From Syntrophaceae bacterium UBA4778 (GTDB lineage Bacteria; Desulfobacterota; Syntrophia; Syntrophales; UBA4778): DNA of 56,712 nucleotides. Position 1 is the stretch's first letter. Every line of letters begins with the position of its first letter. A program made the translations under genes and the position numbers. The notes beneath the pieces are model-generated. The model was not told the origin of the DNA and made no database searches. It saw nothing but the letters and a program-made list of their open reading frames with translations. Of this stretch, positions 7,741 through 15,352 are shown in pieces. The stretch covers positions 1-56,712 of the forward strand of contig DHHG01000167.1 in NCBI GenBank assembly GCA_002403175.1, read 5' to 3'.

Positions 7741-9351
7741 TTAGTTCTTCTTTGCCCCTATCAACTGCGGCGTCTGCTCATTGTTATATTGCTTTCTTGC
7801 AATACGCTCGACCTGGGGTTTCATGTAGCTGAACAGATCGCTGATCGCAATGGAACCGTCCTGCTTGACAACATCTTCGTTTTTAATTCCCTTGAGCATG
7901 AAATAGGTGAAGAGTCCGTGACCCTTCTCGTCATATGTGGAGCTGGTCTGGTCCCCGGATGAAGCCGCTAATACAGTTATATTCCTGGATAGATCCATGT
8001 TGTTCTGGAGATTCATAACCAAAGGACGGGCACCCTTGGCGAGCACCGACCTGCCGCCTGCTCCTGAAAAGCAGGAATCCAGCGCTACGATAACTTCTTT
8101 TGCCTGAAGCTGGTTGAGCGAGTGATAAAGTTTCTTCAGGGGATAGCCTGTCTGTTCTATAAATGTGGGATCTCCATCGTAAGGCACCAGATAGGCATCG
8201 CCTGTTTTGGAATTCGGCGCACCGTGTCCAGAGTAGTAGATGAAGACCGTGCTATTTTTTTCTGCATTATTGGAGAGCCATTTTTCAAAGTATTTCTCAA
8301 AATCGCTTTTGGTTGCATGATCATTCGTCAGGGTCACAATGTTTTCTTCCGGAAACCCCATCACTTTTGTCAGATACTCAGCAACTATCTTTGCATCGGC
8401 TACGGCGTAATCGGCTTTCGGGATTTTTTGGCGATATTGTTCAATGCCGATAACAATGGCATAGGCGTCTTTGTTCGGCTTTGACTTAAGCGAAGGCAGC
8501 TCATCAATGTCCGATTTAACTACGCTAGAAGCTGGTTCTTCCTGATATTTTTTGTTATTTCGAATTGGTCTGACGGGAGCTGAAAGAGCTTGTACTATCT
8601 CGTCATATCTGTAACCCTCGGCATACATTTTCAATATGGGGTTGGCCAGCATGGAGCTTACGGATTCATCGAGGGCTTTCGACAGCATTTTTGAGACGGT
8701 TTCATCGGAATAGTCGCCTATACTCGAGACTGAAAGAGGAATCGTGATTGGAGATGCAACAAATAATGTAAACCCCGTTAAGAAGGCATATGCAGCTGCG
8801 GCGGGAGGAATTATATACTGTTCCTTTTGATTGTTTGAGGCTCGAAAAAGTTCGTCCTGAGCTTTTGTTTCAAGGCCGGTTGCCGAAAAATTCAGTTCGA
8901 ATACATTCCTGTTTGTCCCTATTTTGGTGGATGTATTTATCAATACGTCATAATTGTCTTTAATCAATGCGCTTTCATCAACAAGGTCTACTTTCGAAAA
9001 AACCTGTTTCATTTTTTCCTGAATGATTTCGTAAAGTACAGGATAAGGCTTCATCGAAACGCTGGCGATGTCTACTTGCATGGAAACGGTTTCATTTTTT
9101 TGCTGGTTTGTTACAACGACGGCGGATTTAAGATTATAGCGTGCCTTTCCACCCGAAGTGCTTGTATTGTCCATCTTCCGTATATTGCCGGTGTAAGCGC
9201 AGGCAAATGTGCATAAGAACATAAGCAGAATAATCAAGAGCTTTGCTATCTTCGTCCTCGTTCTTTCCGGTGTAAAGATATGGTTAGATGAATCCGTGCG
9301 GGGAATTGGTAAAAAGGTGTTATCTGCTTTGATATGCATTCCATACTCCAT
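7741..9351 (-). CDS. Membrane-anchored caspase-like (peptidase C14) protein
   Basis: A 536-residue protein. Residues 1-55 contain one hydrophobic segment (KLLIILLMFLCTFACAY) that may be a signal anchor; the following Cys is not a perfect lipobox. Residues about 75-270 form a domain of unknown type with a second hydrophobic stretch near 185-215. Residues 294-530 are a caspase-fold domain: YAIVIGIEQY strand, catalytic His376 in YYSGHG and Cys427 in ALDSCFSG, followed by a C-terminal subunit-like region. Such prokaryotic metacaspase/orthocaspase proteins act as proteases in stress or defence settings. The gene is alone on its strand, and its upstream edge touches dispersed repeat copy B. Substrate unknown. 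Confidence 0.8.
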   Translation of the reverse strand: MEYGMHIKADNTFLPIPRTDSSNHIFTPERTRTKIAKLLIILLMFLCTFACAYTGNIRKMDNTSTSGGKARYNLKSAVVVTNQQKNETVSMQVDIASVSMKPYPVLYEIIQEKMKQVFSKVDLVDESALIKDNYDVLINTSTKIGTNRNVFELNFSATGLETKAQDELFRASNNQKEQYIIPPAAAAYAFLTGFTLFVASPITIPLSVSSIGDYSDETVSKMLSKALDESVSSMLANPILKMYAEGYRYDEIVQALSAPVRPIRNNKKYQEEPASSVVKSDIDELPSLKSKPNKDAYAIVIGIEQYRQKIPKADYAVADAKIVAEYLTKVMGFPEENIVTLTNDHATKSDFEKYFEKWLSNNAEKNSTVFIYYSGHGAPNSKTGDAYLVPYDGDPTFIEQTGYPLKKLYHSLNQLQAKEVIVALDSCFSGAGGRSVLAKGARPLVMNLQNNMDLSRNITVLAASSGDQTSSTYDEKGHGLFTYFMLKGIKNEDVVKQDGSIAISDLFSYMKPQVERIARKQYNNEQTPQLIGAKKN

Positions 9352-9425
9352 TTGAATCCGGTAACGAGCGAGTTCTGTCCAAACAGCTTCTTAAAAAATC
9401 AGAGATTTCCGGAATTACCCGGGAA
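9350..9425 (+). repeat. Dispersed repeat copy B (degenerate)
   Basis: TTTGAATCCGGTAACGAGCG, then AACAGCTTCTTAAAAAATCA and GAGATTTCCGGAAT; it shares the frame of the element seen best at 36271-36350 but has diverged. It overlaps the start of the caspase-like gene. Confidence 0.55.
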
Positions 9426-9685
9426 GAAGAACATCATCTCAATTAGATTAGTCCAAAAACTTGCAGGCAAAAGAAAAGAGGGTTGAATGGAAGCACGCCA
9501 GATGCCCGCTCCATTTTTTATAGCTCCTCTCTTCCGGAATGCCATTTACATTTATTCTGATAAGATAGGGACTAAGCTCTATCCCAAGTATCTTTTTACT
9601 AAATTCGGCATTTATGCCTTTAAAATTAAATTTTGCTAATTCAGGTGAAAATAACGCTTTTATTTGATTATTGGATAAGTCTTAA

Positions 9686-9958
9686 AATACATATGCCTCG
9701 GAACAGTTCGAACCCTGGTGGGGAGTCAACTACACTGCCGAAGATAAAAAAAATCATCTATTTCTTAATGGTATGCGGGGTTACTATCACGAATTTTCGT
9801 TAAAAGCCATATCGTCTATTAATGAAAATAATGCTTATCAGTCCAGCAAGTTATCCAATTCGGAGCTCCAGATATTCCAAGTGGTTCATGTAAACGAAAG
9901 AGGGAACTTAAATGGAAACAGGAGCAAAGGCTATCTGTTTTGTTGTGGGTTTTGAACG
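9686..9958 (+). other. Possible coding remnant without a start codon
   Basis: An open frame of about 90 codons runs from a TAA near 9680 to the TGA at about 9955. Its translation has protein-like composition (EPWWGVNYTAEDKKNHLFLN, then GMRGYYHEFSLK) but the only ATG is at 9773, well inside, and no ribosome site precedes it. It could be the 3' end of a lost gene. No family is recognised. The rest of the 9352-10021 gap holds repeat copy B and otherwise nothing recognisable. Confidence 0.2.
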
Positions 9959-10021
9959 TTTATGTTATTTTCAACATTCTGTTTCCGCTTACAGCATCCA
10001 AAAAGGAGAAAGATCTGCAGC

Positions 10022-10396
10022 ATGAAATTAATTGAAACCATCCCCCTTCCGAATGGACTGGAAATTGAGGTCTGGGATGCATCCCGCTCCGTTGCTGCCG
10101 ATACGGTTCGGGTTGATCTGATTATCAAGATGACTGTCGAAATCAAACGCGAGTATTTTAGAGAGCCCGACCAATACCAAAAAACCAGAGATGCCTTTGG
10201 TCCCGAGATTGTTTTTGAATACAAAAAAGAGAGAAGTTTTGTTCCTAAAGAATCCGGAAGGGCTGTTTTCTATGAGCTTCTGAAGGAGTTCAAGGCGAAC
10301 TCCCTCGATTATATATCTAGACCGGATTTCCCATCCCGGTTTGTGCTTTCCAAGTATGCGGAAATCCAGAAAAACCCATATAAATTTCAGCGGTAG
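10022..10396 (+). CDS. Conserved hypothetical protein upstream of malic enzyme
   Basis: A 124-residue soluble, mixed-charge protein with no signal peptide or membrane segment. It begins MKLIETIPLPNGLEIEVWD and has a basic central part (KREYFREPDQYQKTRDAFG). I do not recognise a characterised family; the composition suggests a small alpha/beta protein. Start ATG 10022 follows AAAAGGAGAAAG. It ends 13 bp before the malic enzyme start, so the two are probably one operon, and it may be an accessory to that enzyme or an unrelated passenger. Confidence 0.65.
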   Translation: MKLIETIPLPNGLEIEVWDASRSVAADTVRVDLIIKMTVEIKREYFREPDQYQKTRDAFGPEIVFEYKKERSFVPKESGRAVFYELLKEFKANSLDYISRPDFPSRFVLSKYAEIQKNPYKFQR

Positions 10397-10409
10397 TGAA
10401 GGAGTTTCA

Positions 10410-11873
10410 ATGAGCAGGATTGATTTTAAACTCAGCAATTTGAGAGAGGCATTTCCCCAGGATTTCACAGAAGAGCAGATCGCCCGCGGGCAGACCCTTT
10501 TCCTGAAAGAGCTGTCTTATGACGCCCATAAATTCTACGGCGGCAAAATGATGTCGATTCCAAAAGCAGGCGTTTATGGATTCAACTGGTTCAATGTCTG
10601 GTACACACCCGGTGTCTCCAAAGTCTCGACCTCGATCCGCGACGACAACAATGCTTCGTTCGATTTGTCCAATCGCGGAAACCTGGTAGCCGTGGTCAGC
10701 GATTCCACACGAGTCCTGGGAGACGGGGATGTTTCGCCTTCCGGCGGCCTGGGAGTTATGGAAGGAAAGGCATTCCTGATGAAGTATCTGGGGGGGGTTG
10801 ATGCTGTGGCCCTCTGTATGAACAGCTACAACAAGGAGGGGGAGCACGATCCCGACAAAATCATCGATTTTGTAAAGATGGCGGAACCGAGTTTCGGTGC
10901 GGTCAATCTGGAAGACATCTCGCAGCCGAATTGCTTCAAGGTGCTCGATGTGCTGCGTAAAGAATGCGACATCCCCGTCTGGCACGACGATGCCCAGGGG
11001 ACAGCTTGCGTGACTCTGGCAGGGCTGATCAATGCTGTTAAAGTCGTCGGGAAAGACTTTTCCAAAGTGAAAGTCGCTTTCTTCGGAGCAGGCGCTTCCA
11101 ATACAACCTGCGTGCGCCTGATCCTGAAAGCCGGAGCCGATCCTGATAATATCATCGTTTGCGATTCGAAGGGCGGCCTGCACAAAGACCGGGAAGATAT
11201 CAAAGCCGATGCACGTTATTACCGCAAATGGGAGATATGCGAACAGACCAATCCACGAAAGGTGAATTCCATTGAGGAAGCCATGAAGGAGGCTGATGTC
11301 CTGATCGCCCTTTCGACACCGGGTCCGGATGTGATAAAGCCGGCCTGGGTAAGCACCATGGCGAAAAAATCAATCGTCTTTGCCTGCGCCAATCCCGTTC
11401 CGGAAATCTATCCGTATGCCGCGAAAGAGGCAGGGGCATACGTTGTCGCCACGGGCCGGGGTGATTTTCCGAATCAGGTCAACAACTCGCTCGGATTTCC
11501 GGGCATCCTGAAAGGTGCTCTGATGGTGCGGGCTGCCAAAATTACTGATGAAATGGCCATTGCTGCCGCTTATTCCATGGCTGCTACTGCGGAAAAGAAG
11601 GGGATCTCGCCTGAGTACATTACGCCCCTCATGAGCGAGTGGGAGGTTTTCCCGGCTGAGGCGCGCGATGTTGCCATGCAGGCCATCAAGGATGGCGTTG
11701 CCAGAATCGAGATGACGCCGGAGGAAGCCTTCCAAAAAGCGGAAATCGACATCAGGGAATCGCGAGCGCTGATCGACCACCTGATGGAAGCCGAATATAT
11801 AAAGAGGCCCCCGATCAGCCTTCTCGAAGATGCCCTGAAACGGGCCATCGATCAGGTAAGATCTGGAAGCTAA
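10410..11873 (+). CDS. Malic enzyme (oxaloacetate-decarboxylating malate dehydrogenase)
   Basis: A 487-residue cytosolic NAD(P)-dependent malic enzyme converting malate to pyruvate and CO2. The N-terminal catalytic domain contains NLVAVVSDSTRVLGDGDVSP, the VWHDDAQGTACVTLAGL metal/substrate segment and the conserved catalytic Lys region near GKAFLMKYLGGVDAV. The NAD-binding Rossmann domain begins VAFFGAGASNTTCVRL. Start ATG 10410 lies 6-10 bases behind GAAGGAG; an upstream in-frame start at 10341 would overlap the previous gene. Fumarase genes follow 27 bp later, so the operon interconverts fumarate, malate and pyruvate, as expected in an anaerobe handling C4 acids. Confidence 0.9.
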   Translation: MSRIDFKLSNLREAFPQDFTEEQIARGQTLFLKELSYDAHKFYGGKMMSIPKAGVYGFNWFNVWYTPGVSKVSTSIRDDNNASFDLSNRGNLVAVVSDSTRVLGDGDVSPSGGLGVMEGKAFLMKYLGGVDAVALCMNSYNKEGEHDPDKIIDFVKMAEPSFGAVNLEDISQPNCFKVLDVLRKECDIPVWHDDAQGTACVTLAGLINAVKVVGKDFSKVKVAFFGAGASNTTCVRLILKAGADPDNIIVCDSKGGLHKDREDIKADARYYRKWEICEQTNPRKVNSIEEAMKEADVLIALSTPGPDVIKPAWVSTMAKKSIVFACANPVPEIYPYAAKEAGAYVVATGRGDFPNQVNNSLGFPGILKGALMVRAAKITDEMAIAAAYSMAATAEKKGISPEYITPLMSEWEVFPAEARDVAMQAIKDGVARIEMTPEEAFQKAEIDIRESRALIDHLMEAEYIKRPPISLLEDALKRAIDQVRSGS

Positions 11874-11900
11874 TGAAATAAAACGGTCTAGGAGAAAAAA

Positions 11901-12740
11901 ATGCGGGAGGTAAACGTTAAAGAGATTACCAGGGTTGTAAGGGATCTCTTTATCGATGCCAATTACAATTTGGGGCAGGATGTGCTGGATGCCTTCGACA
12001 GGGCCATAGAACGTGAGGAATCACCTGTGGCCAGAAAGATTCTCCAGGAACTTAAGGAAAATGCCCGGATTGCCCGGACAGAGGAATCTCCGATATGCCA
12101 GGATACCGGCCTGGCCGTTCTGTTTATCGAACTGGGTCAGGATGTGCATGTCGTGGGAGGTGATTTCACCGAGGCTGTCAATGAAGGGGTGCGGCAGGGA
12201 TACGGAGAAGGCTATCTCCGGAAATCCGTCTGCAATCCCTTTACCAGGGTCAATACGAAGGATAATACGCCCGCAGTAATTCATCTGGAGCTTGTCTCCG
12301 GAGATCGCGTTAAAATCACGGCAGTGCCAAAAGGGGGGGGCGCAGAAAACATGAGCCGTGTGCAGATGCTTGCTCCTTCGGAGGGAATCGAGGGGATCAA
12401 AAATTATATCGTTAACCGGATGAAAGAGGCCGGATCGAATCCCTGCCCCCCAACCGTGGTCGGTGTGGGTATCGGAGGCACGTTTGAGCGGTCGGCCATT
12501 CTGGCCAAAAAGGCCTTATTGCGGGAAATAGGGGAGCGCAATCCCGACCCCGAGATCGCCGCTATCGAGAAGGACGTGCTGGAACGGATCAATAAATTAG
12601 GGATCGGACCGATGGGTTACGGGGGATCAACAACCGCTCTGGATGTTTTTTTCGAGGTTGAACCTTGTCATATTGCCAGTCTGCCGTTGGCTGTTAACGT
12701 ACAGTGTCATGTCGCGAGGCACAAGACGGCTTTCCTTTAG
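11901..12740 (+). CDS. fumA: Fumarate hydratase, class I, alpha subunit
   Basis: A 279-residue alpha subunit (TtdA/FumA N-terminal type) of the oxygen-sensitive 4Fe-4S fumarase. Three cluster cysteines are recognisable in [22 protein letters not shown] and [16 protein letters not shown]. With the beta subunit it hydrates fumarate to malate. Start ATG 11901 behind AGGAG. It sits 27 bp after the malic enzyme and 92 bp before the beta subunit; that spacer consists largely of 7-bp repeats (12740-12813). Symbol given by family; a tartrate dehydratase role cannot be excluded from sequence alone. Confidence 0.88.
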   Translation: MREVNVKEITRVVRDLFIDANYNLGQDVLDAFDRAIEREESPVARKILQELKENARIARTEESPICQDTGLAVLFIELGQDVHVVGGDFTEAVNEGVRQGYGEGYLRKSVCNPFTRVNTKDNTPAVIHLELVSGDRVKITAVPKGGGAENMSRVQMLAPSEGIEGIKNYIVNRMKEAGSNPCPPTVVGVGIGGTFERSAILAKKALLREIGERNPDPEIAAIEKDVLERINKLGIGPMGYGGSTTALDVFFEVEPCHIASLPLAVNVQCHVARHKTAFL

Positions 12741-12813
12741 TGAATAGTAAATAGTGAATGGTAAATAGTAAATGTAAAGTGACAAGTGACGAGTAAATAG
12801 TAACGAGTAAAAA
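12740..12813 (+). repeat. Array of degenerate 7-bp repeats
   Basis: Ten heptamers run almost without break from the last base of the fumA stop codon: GTGAATA, GTAAATA, GTGAATG, GTAAATA, GTAAATG, (TAAA), GTGACAA, GTGACGA, GTAAATA, GTAACGA, GTAAAAA. The same units appear on the other strand at 53235-53262. The array fills the spacer between the two fumarase subunit genes. Confidence 0.85.
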
Positions 12814-12832
12814 GAATAAACCAAGAAAGCAT

Positions 12833-13387
12833 ATGTCGGAAATCAAACTCACGACCCCGTTGACTGATGCAGATGTGGAGAACCTCCGGATCGGGGACAG
12901 GGTCCTTTTAAACGGGGTTCTGTTAACCGGTCGGGATTCTGCTCACAAGCGATTGATAGAATTATTGAAAGAAGGGAAAGAACTTCCTGTCGATCTGAAG
13001 GGGCAGGTTATTTACTATGTCGGTCCCGCCCCCGCGAAACCGGGCCAGATCATCGGTTCCGCAGGTCCGACCACGAGCTATCGCATGGACGCCTATACGC
13101 CACAACTGCTGGCCCTTGGCCTGAAAGGAATGATCGGTAAAGGAAGCCGGTCACCGGAAGTGATTGCTGCGATGAAGAAGTTCAAAGCCGTTTATTTCGG
13201 GGCGACAGGGGGGGCTGGAGCGCTTCTTTCCAGATGTATCAAAAAGGCCGAAGTGATTCTCTATCCGGATTTGGGGCCGGAGGCGATCATGCGGCTGGAG
13301 GTGGAGGATTTTCCGGTTACTGTTGTCAATGATATCCGGGGAAATGATCTCTATCAGGAAGGTGCCTCCAGATATAGAAGGGAATAA
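12833..13387 (+). CDS. fumB: Fumarate hydratase, class I, beta subunit
   Basis: A 184-residue C-terminal (swivel) subunit of two-component class I fumarase/tartrate dehydratase. Family motifs: GDRVLLNGVLLTGRDSAHKR near the start and the KPGQIIGSAGPTTSYRMD substrate-binding segment, then GMIGKGSRS and YFGATGGAGALLS. It pairs with the alpha subunit encoded just upstream. Start ATG 12833 has only a weak ribosome site (AAGAAAG), suggesting lower or coupled translation across the repeat-filled spacer. It ends 3 bp before the convergent nadB stop. fumB here means subunit B, not the E. coli FumB isozyme. Confidence 0.87.
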   Translation: MSEIKLTTPLTDADVENLRIGDRVLLNGVLLTGRDSAHKRLIELLKEGKELPVDLKGQVIYYVGPAPAKPGQIIGSAGPTTSYRMDAYTPQLLALGLKGMIGKGSRSPEVIAAMKKFKAVYFGATGGAGALLSRCIKKAEVILYPDLGPEAIMRLEVEDFPVTVVNDIRGNDLYQEGASRYRRE

Positions 13388-13390
13388 AAC

Positions 13391-14998
13391 CTACTCCTTC
13401 CGAATCACCGTATCCTTTTTCCAGTTCTCATCATCTCTTTCCGGATAGTCGATATTATAGTGCAATCCCCGGCTTTCCTTTCTCTTGACGGCGCAACGGA
13501 TCACGAGCTTGGCCACTACTGCGATATTACGCAATTCCAGAAGATCCCTTGAGATAAGAAAATTCTTATAATATTCATCTATTTCCCTGCAGATCAGATC
13601 AATGCGGCGGCTAGCGCGTTCGAGGCGTTTATTGGATCTTACAATACCGACATAATTCGACATGCACCGCCTGATCTCATCCCAGTTGTGCGAAACAACA
13701 ATGGCCTCGTCGCTCTGGGTTGCGCCTCTCGGATCCCATGGGGGAATGGATATTGCTTCAGCCTGGGTAGACGGAAGCAGTTCCTTGATTCGGATAAATA
13801 CCCGATGGGCATAGACAACGGATTCCAGGAGGGAATTACTTGCTAGCCGATTGGCGCCATGGAGTCCGGTGCAGGAAACTTCACCGCAGGCCAAAAGTCC
13901 CGGAAGGCTTGTTTCTCCCATAGCATTGACTGCCACCCCGCCGCAGAAATAATGGGCTGCCGGAGCAACGGGAATGGGCTCCCTGGTCATGTCTATGCCG
14001 TACTGGAGGCATTTTTGATAAATGTTCGGGAATCGGTTTATGATAAAATCCCGGTCGCGGTGAGTTATATCCAGCAGAACATATTCATCTCCGGACCGTT
14101 TTAATTCATTATCGATGGCTCGGGCGACAATATCTCTGGGGGCCAGGCTTTTTAGAGGATGATAATTTTCCATGAAGGTGCTGCCGTTTCTGAGCTTCAG
14201 GACAGCGCCCTCGCCCCTGACTGCCTCGCTGATCAGAAAGGCTTTTGCCTCGGGATGAAAAAGGCAGGTGGGGTGAAACTGGATAAACTCCATATTCGCG
14301 ATAGCGGCCCCCGCGCGATAGGCCATTGCCATTCCGTCACCGGTCGCTATATCGGGATTGGTCGTGACAAGATAGACTTTGCCTGCCCCGCCGGTAGCCA
14401 GGATTACGAATCTGGCTTTAAATGTGTGCACTTGGTTGTTTCGGATATCGTAAGCATAAGCACCAATACACCGATCTTCCTCTCCGGAGTCCGCCCCCAA
14501 GATTTTTGCTCGCCTGATCAGGTCGATTGCGATGCAATTTTCATAGATGCGGATATTCTCGGATTCGTGAGCCTTGGTACTTAGAGCCCGCTCGAGCTCC
14601 CTTCCAGTTGCGTCCTCAACATGGAGAATTCTCCTGCGGGAATGCCCTCCTTCCCGACCAAGGTCGAAGGATTTTCCCCCTGACTGTTGATTACGGGTAA
14701 ATTCGACTCCCCAGTCGACGAGTTCTCTGATCCTCTCGGGGCCTTCGCTGATGACAAAACTTACGACATCTTCCTTGCAAAGACCGGCGCCTGCCGAAAG
14801 GGTATCCTGGATATGCGACTGGAAGGAGTCAATCGGATCAGTGACGGCCGCGATGCCCCCTTGGGCATAATTCGTATTGGATTCAATGGTGTCCTTTTTG
14901 GTAACGACTGCAACCGTACCGATCGAAGAGGCTTTGATTGCCAATGAAAGCCCCGCAATGCCGCTCCCCAGGACGAGAAAATCTGTTTTTATTTCCAT
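13391..14998 (-). CDS. nadB: L-aspartate oxidase
   Basis: A 535-residue flavoprotein of the succinate dehydrogenase/fumarate reductase flavoprotein family that oxidises L-aspartate to iminoaspartate, the first step of de novo NAD synthesis; anaerobes use fumarate as acceptor. FAD-binding VLGSGIAGLSLA at the N-terminus, NYAQGGIAA, GGHSRRRILHV, the catalytic segment around MEFIQFHPT and RGEGA, and the SLLESVVYAHR block identify NadB. The ATG at 14998 gives the usual N-terminus; an in-frame ATG at 15061 has a better ribosome site (AAGGA) and would add 21 residues. nadA and nadC are not nearby, but the pncA-pncB salvage genes lie 11 kb away. Confidence 0.92.
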   Translation of the reverse strand: MEIKTDFLVLGSGIAGLSLAIKASSIGTVAVVTKKDTIESNTNYAQGGIAAVTDPIDSFQSHIQDTLSAGAGLCKEDVVSFVISEGPERIRELVDWGVEFTRNQQSGGKSFDLGREGGHSRRRILHVEDATGRELERALSTKAHESENIRIYENCIAIDLIRRAKILGADSGEEDRCIGAYAYDIRNNQVHTFKARFVILATGGAGKVYLVTTNPDIATGDGMAMAYRAGAAIANMEFIQFHPTCLFHPEAKAFLISEAVRGEGAVLKLRNGSTFMENYHPLKSLAPRDIVARAIDNELKRSGDEYVLLDITHRDRDFIINRFPNIYQKCLQYGIDMTREPIPVAPAAHYFCGGVAVNAMGETSLPGLLACGEVSCTGLHGANRLASNSLLESVVYAHRVFIRIKELLPSTQAEAISIPPWDPRGATQSDEAIVVSHNWDEIRRCMSNYVGIVRSNKRLERASRRIDLICREIDEYYKNFLISRDLLELRNIAVVAKLVIRCAVKRKESRGLHYNIDYPERDDENWKKDTVIRKE

Positions 14999-15255
14999 CT
15001 GCTTTAAAAAGAACTCTTTATTTAGATTACTTACGATAAATAATCGTAAGTGCCCCACCATATCAATCCTTGGAAGCTAAATCCATCTATTTCAGATTTT
15101 TGGGATTTGGTGAAAAGAGGAATTCAGATCTCGCCGAGGTTATAGTCTCTAATCGCAATCACGTATTCCTTTCAAGGATTCGATATTTATGATAAACTCC
15201 CACGTTTTTTGTTCTGATCTGAGCACAGGAAATACATATTTCAGGTGGTTTTTGT

Positions 15256-15320
15256 ATTTCCCATCCGGTAGCGAGCGAATCCTGTCAGGATCGGAGATTT
15301 TCCCGGAGGCGGGGAATTGT
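15256..15320 (+). repeat. Dispersed repeat copy C (partial)
   Basis: CATCCGGTAGCGAGCGAATC followed by AGGATCGGAGATTTTCCCGGA. It lacks the central TTTAAACATC part of the full element, as if internally deleted. It lies in the divergent nadB / radical-SAM intergenic region. Confidence 0.65.
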
Positions 15321-15352
15321 CAATTGCTGAAAGTATTATCGAAGGTATTTAA

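Noticed and set aside
9690..9720. GTTCGAACC-like T-loop sequence
   Set aside because: Resembles a tRNA T-arm but the stem does not pair and no acceptor, D or anticodon arms are present.
12740..12830. CRISPR array or phase-variable coding repeat between fumA and fumB
   Set aside because: Units are 7 bp with no spacers and lie outside coding sequence.
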